64,000 nucleotides of DNA from Perognathus longimembris pacificus (lineage: Eukaryota; Chordata; Mammalia; Rodentia; Heteromyidae). Under the pieces are notes generated by a model, which ran no database searches, was not told where the DNA came from, and worked only from the letters and a program-made list of their open reading frames with translations. Of this stretch, positions 21,709-30,472 are shown piece after piece. Numbering within the stretch: position 1 is the first letter of the stretch; each line of letters begins with the position of its first letter. Location of the stretch: assembly GCF_023159225.1 (NCBI RefSeq), contig NC_063169.1:58677934-58741933 (forward strand), in the 5' to 3' direction. The position numbers and the translations under genes were made by a program.

Positions 21709-21800
21709 GATTAGCCATGGATCCTGCTTTGGGAACAAAACTCAGACAAGGATTTAGTAAATCTTCTAAAGAGGGCCAGGTAAGACAAAGCTACTTCTAA
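21709..21800 (+). CDS. ZC2HC1B: ZC2HC1B last recognised exon (C-terminus)
   Basis: Third visible ZC2HC1B exon after acceptor ...gtttgcaaag. With the G left from the previous exon it reads GLAMDPALGTKLRQGFSKSS then KEGQ, matching the end of the family protein; human ends with FSKSSKKD as I recall it. At 21779/21780 there is a strong donor-like CAG/gtaaga. If it is not used, translation continues VRQSYF and stops at TAA 21798-21800, which is the end given here. If it is used, a further exon that I cannot see would finish the protein. The intron before it is 12.6 kb. The gene is convergent with PLAGL1, whose stop codon is about 3.8 kb further right. Confidence 0.85.
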
Positions 21801-22620
21801 TCTAGGTGCTGCTGGTCACATAAAGCACAGGATACATGAGTGTACTTTGTGCGAGAAGGGATGCCTGGAGGAGGTGCCTGCTTATCTAGCCTTCTTGCTA
21901 AACACCAAATCAGACAGGACATTTAGTCCTTGATTCCTGACCTAATAGGAGAGATGAATGAATGCTCCTCACTTTTGACCTAAAATGCGAATGCCTTATT
22001 TCTTTTCTCAAACACATCCCCAACCCTGTACCCCCAGAGTAATTACCTGAGATTGGGAATTGTTTGTAAAAGCAGTTAAAAGCCTGAAGAGGCCTGTGTT
22101 ATTTAGCTCTCTTGCCATAGAAAGGTGAATGGCATTTCTTGCTGCTTTCTGACTGGTTCCCTAAAGCTGAGCACCCTAGTGCCCCTTCACCCGGATGTCC
22201 AACCTCCACCAAGACCCACAGGTCTGTCTTCATGAGGTGACCATTAGAACCCATAATATAAGCTTCAACCTATTTGCCCCTTCACGGGTTCTACACACGA
22301 ACACGATGTTTGATTTAAAGATCCTCCTCAGAAATTTTTTGTTTTCATTATCCTTAAGGCATTCCATCTACTGTTGCTATTTCAATAGATAGGATTTGAT
22401 AGATTCTTTTTTGTGAACTGTTTATTGGAGTATTGACGTTCTATGACTCAATGCAGAGGGGAAACTTCCTGCCCTGTAGAGAAACATTCTAAAGGCTCAT
22501 GCCATTTATCTATCATGGCCAGGCCACCAGTTCCTTTTGTGCCATGACTTACACAGCCATGATGGAAGGTGAGATGCCTTTCCCTTCTCTTTGCCGTAAG
22601 CCATGTAAAGGTATTTGAGG
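21801..22620. other. Sequence downstream of ZC2HC1B, no gene seen
   Basis: Would be 3' UTR if translation ends at 21800. I see no convincing AATAAA here, so where the ZC2HC1B transcript ends is unclear. Confidence 0.4.
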
Positions 22621-22629
22621 CGGCTTCTG

Positions 22630-22857
22630 TTTGGTTGGTTGGTTAGTGCTGTTACTGGGTTTTGAACTTGGCCTGAGAGCTGAGACCAAGGTTAGTGTTC
22701 TACCTCAAGTCATAGCTCCAATTCCAGCTTTTCGGCAGTTAGCTGGAACTAAGAGTCACATTCTTTCCTACCCGGGCTGGCTCTGAACCGTGACCCTCAG
22801 ATCTCAGCTTCCACAGTAGCTAGGATTACAGGCATGAGCCACTGGCACCCGGCAGAA
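22630..22857 (-). repeat. B1-ID composite SINE
   Basis: Antisense: ttactgggttttgaacttgg, then aggcatgagccactggcacc. Confidence 0.85.
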
Positions 22858-22976
22858 GATCTTAGATGAAGTGAACTACTCCTGTCTCCCCTCATCCTGA
22901 GAGACTCTCTTCTGACCGAGAGAAATGAGGGGCTGCGGCAACTCAGGCACCTGCAGCAGTTGAGTTCTTTCTATTG

Positions 22977-22978
<2 letters not shown>

Positions 22979-23038
<60 letters not shown>

Positions 23039-23042
23039 CACA
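22979..23042. repeat. (CT)n(CA)n compound microsatellite
   Basis: About 14 CT units followed by about 17 CA units. Confidence 0.95.
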
Positions 23043-23199
23043 TCCTGCCTGCCCCAGTCCAGCTATACTGTAGGAACCCTGACAGCTGACCTTGTAGTGA
23101 AAACTTCACTCTCAGTTCTGTGTGTTTCAACCCAGTCGCAGGTAGCTGTTTGGTCTTGCTAGTTATTAGGCTTTGTCATGGTGGCTGGTTTGTTTTTGG

Positions 23200-23422
23200 T
23201 GTTGTGTTTTGGTTGGTTTTTTGCTGGTATTGGGGCTTGTACTCAGGGTCTCATGCTCACAGCTGGTGCTATACTACTTGCGCCATACCTCCACTACCAG
23301 CTTGTTTTTTGCTGGAGATAAGTGTGTCTCAGATTTGTCTGCCCTGGCTGGCTTTGAACTTGGATCCTCAGTTCACAACCTCCTGATTAGGTAGGATTAT
23401 AAACTGGAGCCACCCGGGCCTC
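23200..23422 (-). repeat. B1-ID composite SINE
   Basis: Antisense: tggggcttgtactcagggtc and cctcctgattaggtaggatt. Confidence 0.75.
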
Positions 23423-23787
23423 TTGAATGTACAAATGAACTCATGCCTTCCTTTCTTCTACCAACCCCTCTTACACACACACACACACACACTTTTCATA
23501 GGTGTTTGTTTGTTTTTAAGTTACAATTTAAGGGGTGTAGTACTTTCTGAAGGAATCCCAAGGACAAATAAATTTCTAACTTGTAGTAGAAATTAATAGA
23601 CATTATTATAAACCTGGATTATGGTAACTCAGAAAAGCCTAAACTTTAGTAGCTTGTACTCTAACCTACACATCATCAGATATACATTGTGAAACATAAT
23701 AGAAGGACTCAGTGCTGTGAATTTAACTGAAGCGTCTAAGCATCTACCTTAAATCACATCAATTTTAGCTTAAGAAAGTAAAGTTTT

Positions 23788-23882
23788 AGCCCAGGCCCTA
23801 TGGCGCACACCTGTCATTCTAACTACTCAGGAGGCTGAGATCTGAGGATCAAAGTTCAAAACCAGCCCAGGCAGTAATTCTA
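23788..23882 (+). repeat. B1-ID composite SINE, head only
   Basis: gcgcacacctgtcattctaa, ggctgagatctgaggatcaa, then truncated after the cagcccaggca step. Confidence 0.7.
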
Positions 23883-24086
23883 ATGAAATTTTTTTTGGGG
23901 GGGTGCAATGTCCAGGAGGGGGCAGAAGGGAGCCAACCGACCAGGGAGCCAGGAGCATTTGTATCTCAATCTGACTGTAGCTCACAGGTTTGGTTTTGGG
24001 GTGTTTTTTTTGTTTTGTTTTTGCAGACTTAACTATATGGGGGAGGAAAAAAAAGACTACTAGGCCATACTGCAGGATATGGAAAC

Positions 24087-24092
24087 TTTATT
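24087..24092 (-). terminator. Candidate PLAGL1 poly(A) signal AATAAA
   Basis: TTTATT on the + strand reads AATAAA on the - strand. It lies about 1.5 kb past the PLAGL1 stop, with a T-rich run about 50 bases further on. Confidence 0.5.
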
Positions 24093-24869
24093 GTATGTAA
24101 GATATATATACTTATGGAAAATGACAGTTTCTAAAAACAAAAGAAAAAAACAAGACTTTAAAAAAAGGTTAACTATTACATTTTTCAAATTCCTTACGAC
24201 ACAAGTTTCAAGAGATAGATTACAGAGTACAGCAGAGTACAGTTACATTGTCAAAGGTAAGTCTTCTTTGAATAATAGGTAACCATGACTTAAACTGATG
24301 AATTACAAATGCACTTTTCTACGGACAATTCAAAGCAATCTGTAGTTAAAGCAGCTTGAGTAGTAACAGTTTAAGCTAGGCAGAAAGAAAGAAAGAAAAA
24401 ATCTTGTTTAATATATTTAGGATATATATTTTTTCACCTCCAGCACATTTTCTTAAGTTCCTGTTAAAAATAGAGTCAATATTATAGTCAGCAAAACGCC
24501 TTTTGACTGACGCCTGGATTATTTTACCACTTAACTGGGTTACACAGTGACTACACATATATTTCTCTCAGATGTAACTGATGACCAGTTTTGTCTTTAA
24601 GAATAAATGAACTGGCAACTCACAGTGCAGCATCATATGGAAAATATTCAAGCTACATTTAAAATGCATTTGTAAAGTGGAGACATCTATCGCTCCATAC
24701 GCAACAATTTCTGAAAAATCTATAGATTGCTACAATAACAGAAACTAAACTACACCCAACCCCAAATACAGAAGTCCCTGAAAGGAATACACAACCTACT
24801 TATAATATGTGATACATAAAGGTTATACTCTTCTTTAAAAAAAAAATCAAAACAACAATAACAACAAAA

Positions 24870-25090
24870 CTCTCAGCCAGGCGCTGGTGGTTCACGCCTG
24901 TAATTCTAACTACTCAAAGGAGCTGAGATCCGAGGATCCCAGATTGAAGTCAGCACAAGCAGAAAAGAGACTCTAATTTCTAGTTAACCACCAAAAAGCG
25001 AAAGTAGAGCTATGGCTCAAGTGCTAGAGCTCCAGCCTTGGGCAAAAAAGCTAAAGGACAGCATCTAGGTGCTGAGTTTAAGCCTCAGCA
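24870..25090 (+). repeat. B1-ID composite SINE inside the PLAGL1 3' UTR (antisense to the gene)
   Basis: Head cagccaggcgctggtggttc, middle agttaaccaccaaaaagcga, ID tail agctatggctcaagtgctag. A (CA)n run at 25089-25130 forms its tail. Confidence 0.85.
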
Positions 25091-25132
25091 CGCACACACA
25101 CACACACGCGCGCACACACACACTCACACTTA
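25089..25132. repeat. (CA)n microsatellite at a SINE tail
   Basis: CA units with CG interruptions directly after the SINE. Confidence 0.9.
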
Positions 25133-25577
25133 CACTCCCTACTTGCAGAAAGGCAAAAGCTTCCATAGTTCCTTTGCTAGGCAGTGCCATGTAAAGCTAT
25201 TACATTAACACGACCAAGGAATATGGCAAGTGAGGATTAAATAGGATTAAGTGACAACTATTTATAAGTAGCAGCTTTCGTTTTGGATCTTTGTTTCAAC
25301 AACAACAACAAAAACAACAACAATATTTGTAGTTTAACAAAAGGATATACATACACACTCGTTAAATTTGGTACAAAGCAATAAACACTCAAGATATATA
25401 TTGGCACAATACATGCAGATTGAGAATTCGCTTTCTCAAGCTAGCCATCACAGACTAAGCCATAGGCCATCCCAGGTGCTGCTTTCCAGATCTTTCCCCC
25501 TATGATCACTGATGCCGAAACCGCCCCTTCTCTCCTCCTCCCCCACACGAACAGCTCGGGGCCCCTGGCTAACGAGT

Positions 25578-27165
25578 TTATCTGAATGCGTGATGGAAAT
25601 GAGGCAGGATAGCAGTGCTGTTGCCCGTGGTGAACACGCGCGGCATGGGGGGCAGGGGCAGCTGGTTCAGGGTCACCGTGCCCACTGCGGTGCTCACTGC
25701 TATGGGAGGAGCCTGCGCCTGCGGCTGCTGCGGTTGCGCCTGCGGCTGCGGCTCAGGCTGCTGCGGCGGCGGCTGCTGCTGCTGTGGCTGCTGCTGCTGC
25801 AGCTCCTCGGGTGGCGGCAGCTCCTCGGGCATCTGCAGCTCATCGGGCGGCTGCATGCCATCGGGCTGCATGGCTCCCTGCGGCAGCTCTCCCTGCGGCA
25901 GCTCCCCCTGCTGCAGCTCTATCTGCGGCAGCTCTACCTGCGCCAGCGCCGGCTGCTGCAGCTCGACCTGCTGCAGCTCATCTTGCTGCAGCACTATCTG
26001 CTGCAGCTCGGCCTGCGGCGGCGGCTCCACCATACTTAACCTGGGCACCAGGTCCCCTGACCCCATGGGAAGGAAATGCTCCCCAAAGCCATTGGGAGGG
26101 CCCGGAGGGGGCAGCTGCCAGAGGCCCAGGAGGGAGGAGATCTCCAGCGAGGCAGGGATGGCTATATTCACACCATCCATCTGCAGCTCCTTGGGCAGGG
26201 AGATCATGCCAGCCTCGATCTTAACCAGCTCGAAGCCCTGGTTGAGCCTGTGGGGTGACAGAGGCTCTTGCAGAGGCAATTCCTCGAACACCCCCATGTT
26301 GTAGAAGCCTTTGGGCTCTGCTTTCAGGGGCAGGCCCGCCATGGGCGCCGGGTAAGCAGCCGCCGCGCCCAGCTCATACTTAGGACCCTGCAGGCCCAGA
26401 GGTGGAGAGCAGGGGGCTACCATGGGGTGCATGGCCGCCAGGGGCTCTGGGGCCAGCGGTGGCATCGGCTGCAGGATGGGCTCGGGGGGCCCGAGGGTGA
26501 GGCCCTGCATCTCAGAGGGCAAGCTCCCCAGGATGGCGTTCTGGGGAGGGGGCCCTAGGGGGAAGGGCTGCATGGGCGGCGCCTTGAACGGGAAGGGCGG
26601 CGGCGGCGGCGGTGGCGGCGGCGGCGGCATGGCGGCGGCCGGGAAGGGGTGCAGCAGCTCCCCGGCCTGCAGGACGCCGCGCAGCAGCTCCTGCGAGTGG
26701 GTCTTCTTGGTGTGGCGGGTCAGGTGGTCTTTGCGGCCGAACCTCTGGGCGCAGAACTGGCACAGGAAGTCCTTGCAGCCGGTGTGGACCACCAGGTGGC
26801 GGCGGACATCCTTGCGCGTGTAGAAGCTGCGGGCGCAGTGGTCGCAGCGGTGCTTCTTCTCGCGGGCGGCGCTGGGCGGCTTCTCCTCCGAGTGGGTCTT
26901 CAGGTGGCTCATGAGCACCTCGGTGCTGCCCAGCTCCAGGGCGCACACGCCGCACGTGAGATCCCCGCTGTGGGCGGCGTGCAGGGCCACGTGGCGCTTG
27001 TAGCCCAGCAGGGTGGTGTACTTCTTGCCGCACTCCTCGCACCCGTAGGACATCTTGTTGGGGTCGTGGGTCTGCAGGTGGTTCTTCAGGTGATCCTTCC
27101 GGTTGAAGGTCTTGTTGCAGTGCCCGCAGCGGTGAGACTTCTGGGGCGAGTGGGTGGCCATGTGT
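25578..27165 (-). CDS. PLAGL1: PLAGL1 (ZAC1) main coding exon: zinc fingers 2(end)-7 and C-terminus
   Basis: Last coding exon of the zinc-finger transcription factor PLAGL1/ZAC1, a nuclear growth suppressor that binds GC-rich DNA and is imprinted in mouse and human (family knowledge). The acceptor ...ctcctag precedes ACAC-ATG; the AG from the first exon completes R51. In the joined 579-residue protein, C2H2 fingers are visible at C64-H84, C93-H113, C122-H142, C158-H178 and C186-H207, with the second finger completed here by H52 and H56. Residues 231-241 are 11 prolines. A linker with the [12 protein letters not shown] and [10 protein letters not shown] blocks follows. A Glu/Gln/Leu/Pro repeat spans residues 435-538, then the conserved end with [10 protein letters not shown] and [10 protein letters not shown], stop TAA at 25578-25580. 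The exon is very GC-rich. Human PLAGL1 is 463 residues, so this orthologue is longer because of the repeats. The in-frame ATG at 27215 is intronic and not the start. Confidence 0.98.
25704..26015 (-). repeat. PLAGL1: Coding repeat: Glu/Gln/Leu/Pro-rich tract in PLAGL1 (residues 435-538)
   Basis: Imperfect short repeats of the type [13 protein letters not shown], then pure QQQQP and PQAQPQ runs, made mostly of CAG/CTG, GAG and CCG codons. It lies just before the conserved C-terminal block. Mouse Zac1 is known to carry a Pro/Gln/Glu-rich region of similar character, and human PLAGL1 lacks most of it. It is in frame throughout, which suggests it is translated. Confidence 0.93.
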
Positions 27166-27356
27166 CTAGGAGAAGGGAAGAGGGCACGAGAGAGGTGAAG
27201 AAAGGTGGCGGACACGCGCGCCTCTCAAATGTGTCGCTTTCTTTAGACAGAGGGTAGCATCTTAAGCGATTGTTTCAAAGATACATCTTCCCCAAACGTA
27301 ACACTTTATCATTTAAAAAGCCAAGGATGCAGGCACAATGCAATTCTATACCCATT

Positions 27357-27357
<1 letters not shown>

Positions 27358-27404
<47 letters not shown>
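27358..27404. repeat. (GT)n microsatellite in the PLAGL1 coding intron
   Basis: About 23 GT units directly beside the A-tail side of an antisense SINE. Confidence 0.95.
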
Positions 27405-27407
<3 letters not shown>

Positions 27408-27640
27408 CAAGTAGCAGGGCTTGAACTCAGGGCCTAGGCATTGTCCCTTAGCTTTTTCATTCCCAGCTGAGCATTGCCACTTGAGCCATACCTCTAACTG
27501 AAGCTTTTATTTTGTTTTGTGTTGCTGCTTAATTGAAGGTAAGACTCAGGCTAGCTCAGACTACCTTCAAACCAGAGCCCTCAGATCTCAGCCTCCTAAG
27601 CAGCTAAGATTACAGATGTGAGCCGCCAATGCCTTGGCTT
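27405..27640 (-). repeat. B1-ID composite SINE in the PLAGL1 coding intron
   Basis: Antisense to the + strand: cagggcttgaactcagggcc, cacttgagccatacctctaa, cctcctaagcagctaagatt. Same strand as PLAGL1. Confidence 0.8.
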
Positions 27641-30069
27641 AGAAGGAATATTTTTTGTGAAAGAACGTATTTTCCTCATGTATACAGATTTCTAAACAAA
27701 TACCAGTATTAAGAGTTGTATGATCCTATAGACTCAGAAACTGCCTGATTGACTTAAAACCCCTTTGGACAACTACTTAATGATAGCAAAAGTATAACTA
27801 GAAAAGAAATACATGATCCTTTAGACCCATAAACTGCCATGTTGAATGGAAACATCTTCAACTACTAAAAGATAATGTTTGAAAATTAAATAAACATATG
27901 GGTATTCTGAAAAAATGTTTTTCATGAGGTGATGAACATAAATCTATCCGTTGCAGAAGGGGGACAGGCTGCAACCTGTACTAGGACAATGTCCATCTTG
28001 TGTTACAAGATTCCCACATTTGCACCATGAAGGAATACAGAGATAAAGCCAGTTTATAAACTTGGTTCTTGAGCTCTTTGCTCTTTGGCTTAGTAGGACT
28101 CCATAGTTGAGTCCTGAGTCTTCTATTGTCTTTCTCTCTTTGTTTCTTTGTGGGGGATTTTAATCAGATTTGGTTTCATCTATCATCTGTGGGTAGATCG
28201 ATACTGAATAACTCTAGACCTGGTTTTTCCAATCCACTCTTTCCTTTCCTATATCTGTCCCCTCTTCCCCCACTTCTAGTGGGGCACATGTTGGAACTAG
28301 CGTTTGAGCAATAGCACCATTGGATTCCACCAGCTACCATCCTTTATGACTCTTTCCTTTACCTAACAGCCAGTTCTTTCCTTTTTGTTTTCCCCTACTT
28401 CCCCATGCAGCCCCAATGCAGAATATCATCATTTTATAGCTGAAATGACCTGAACATGTTGCTTTCCCTCCACTTCTTTCCTTACAACCCACAAAGCCAG
28501 CAGGTTTAGTATGCTTATCGTCAGTACCCCACACCATGATCTTTGGGTAGCAAATGAATCATGTCATTGCCCTGAGAAGTGTTCGTGCTGATGGTTCACA
28601 GTAAGATTTCCAACCTTGGACTTCAGCCTACTCTTCTGAGTTATCTTTTTTGGACCTTCGCTGACTGCCTCTCACTGGATGAATCCTTTGCTATTCTGCA
28701 ACCTATGCTCTCTTTTCTGGTTAAGCAAGTCAGTTATTTTCTCCTTCAGTCTCCATCTATAAAATGTTGCAACTGTTGGGAAATGGAATGGAATGCTGCC
28801 CTATCATCCTTATTTAAAATTAAAACAAACTTAATGCATCCTGCCATGTCACTACTCCAATTCCTTACAAGAGCACAGCATCACACCAGAAAGGCCAGAA
28901 GGGCCAGGGCTGGGGCATTGACAGCAGTTTTTGTATAAGCATACAGCTTCCCGTTTCCATTTACTTCACACCTCGTACAGAGCAAAACATTTATCTTGAG
29001 CTACTACCGCTGAACTAGGGCTTTAGCTACCTTCCACAGTAATCCTGACTAATTCCACTCGCTGCAGTAATGGATAGAACTACTCCATAATGAATAGAAT
29101 GTGTTGCCCTGTCTTTTCCAGTATCTCCTCAACTCTTCAACCACAGTGAAGGCACCTCCATGTGATTTAACTATGGCTGCCTGTAGTGTTTGGGTAAGGA
29201 TGCAAAACAGAGCCAATGCCACAAAATTAAGGTGCGCAGCCATCACTGAACACTGCTACCATGACAACTAGAGAGTGGCCAGTGTACAGCAGAAGATATT
29301 TGGCTTTTAAAATACGGAAGCATTTATAGGCTTATTTAAAAATTCAATTTATATGCTATGTTATCTTCAAGAGTAGTATTCTTAAGGACCAGGGGAAGAA
29401 TTTTTGTCTCCCTTTTGTCAGGAAGGGCCTTCCTCCAGGGTACTCCAAGATGGAGGAAGAAGGTATTCTTGTGAATGCCTCTCAGAAGAAAGTTGTGCTT
29501 GCTAATGCTCTTATACATGAAGAGATCATTTCAGGAAGCCAAGAGACAATGGCATGAAAAGAAGTGTACATTAGAGGGACTTTTGCCTGGCTCCAAGCCA
29601 CACTAGCTGCCAAGCACATGGCTTTCACTGTCATCACTATTGTCTGAGTGTCCAGTTTGTCTTTTCTATGACTTTACTAAAAATCCTTTGGTGGCAGAAG
29701 CTACATGACATATCTCATTTCCCACATGGAAGTTAAATAACTAGTAGACACTGGAGAAACAGATTCATATGGCATGTCTCCATATATATATTTTTTTAAA
29801 ACGTATCTGCTAAAGCAATGGTATTTTTACCCTCTGCTATGTCATCAATACCCCTAAAATCTGACTGGTTATCCATACCCAATGTCTACATGCCCAACTG
29901 AATGCTATTTGTCCAAGCACCACAGTATTCCTGCACAGGAAGCTTTAAAGCATTCTTAAATGGTGACAGGCAACCCCATCCGGCCTCCCTTCCCCTGGCG
30001 TGGGGGTGGGGTGAGAAAAGCCACATAAAGGTCCGTGTGAAAATGCAGCCCTTTTCTGAAGCCTCTCAC

Positions 30070-30221
30070 CTCATCAATTTGTATTTGGAAACAAAGGCTT
30101 TGCCACACTCATCCTGTGCGCACTTGAATGGCCTCTCCCTGGAGTGGGAATAATTGTGGATGGTCAATTTCTCCAGGGTGAGGAAATTCTTGCCACATAT
30201 CTGGCAGTGGAAGGAGGCCAT
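30070..30221 (-). CDS. PLAGL1: PLAGL1 first coding exon (start codon, finger 1, most of finger 2)
   Basis: First coding exon of PLAGL1. ATG at 30221-30219 opens [20 protein letters not shown] and runs to KYKLMR, 50 codons plus AG, ending at donor gtgag (30069-30065). Finger 1 uses C6, C9, H22 and H26; finger 2 starts with C34 and C39 and finishes in the next exon. It matches my memory of the human N-terminus ([20 protein letters not shown]) closely. The start context has G at +4 but C at -3, so it is moderate; it is chosen because the family begins here and finger 1 follows at once. The intron to the next exon is 2.9 kb (27166-30069) and interrupts finger 2. Confidence 0.97.
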
Positions 30222-30472
30222 GGGTTTTGCTTTTCACACTTTCCTTTTCAGATATGCTGGGTAAATGCTGTGCCATTTAAGCACTAATGGCCAAAAGGTG
30301 TGGGGCACATCAGCAGAATCGCTGCAGGTGGCTCCAGAGCAGAGGAGAGGTCCACCCAGACAGAGTTCTCAGTCAGTCTAGCTTTGCTTCCTGCTTTTCC
30401 ACGTCCAAGTCTTCTTTGAAAGCAGAGGAAGAGAGCTGAGAGTCAGAAGAGATCCGGCTGCAGGAAGCAGGT
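30222..30472 (-). other. PLAGL1: Probable PLAGL1 5' UTR part of the first coding exon
   Basis: On the - strand a strong acceptor with pyrimidine tract (cctcctcttgtctccacag) ends at 30473. From there to the ATG the sequence is unique and repeat-free, so the coding exon probably starts at 30472 and carries about 250 bases of 5' UTR. The boundary is inferred from the splice signal only; a weaker AG nearer the ATG could be used instead. Confidence 0.55.

Larger units (their letters stand above)
24068..25577 (-). other. PLAGL1: Probable PLAGL1 3' UTR
   Basis: AT-rich sequence downstream of the PLAGL1 stop, ending at an AATAAA signal on the - strand (TTTATT at 24087-24092 of the + strand); cleavage would fall near 24068, followed by a T/G-rich stretch. 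A composite SINE (24870-25090) and a CA repeat (to about 25130) sit inside it in antisense orientation. The extent is inferred from the signal; no transcript evidence is available. Confidence 0.6.
27166..30069 (-). other. PLAGL1 intron between the two coding exons
   Basis: Begins gtgag at 30069 and ends ctcctag at 27166. It contains a (GT)n run and one composite SINE near its 3' end, and otherwise about 2.4 kb of unique AT-rich sequence in which I see no gene. Confidence 0.9.

Noticed and set aside
27159..27215. ATG at 27215 as an alternative PLAGL1 start
   Set aside because: It lies upstream of the splice acceptor at 27166, in the intron. The real N-terminus, with finger 1, is in the exon at 30070-30221.
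25512..27257. Large open frames on the + strand opposite PLAGL1 (175, 229, 146, 202 and 133 residues), and a 176-residue frame on the - strand
   Set aside because: They are Leu/Arg-, Cys/Gly- or Ala/Pro-rich mirrors of the PLAGL1 zinc-finger and repeat codons, in a GC-rich region where stops are rare. No known domain, and PLAGL1 explains the sequence fully.
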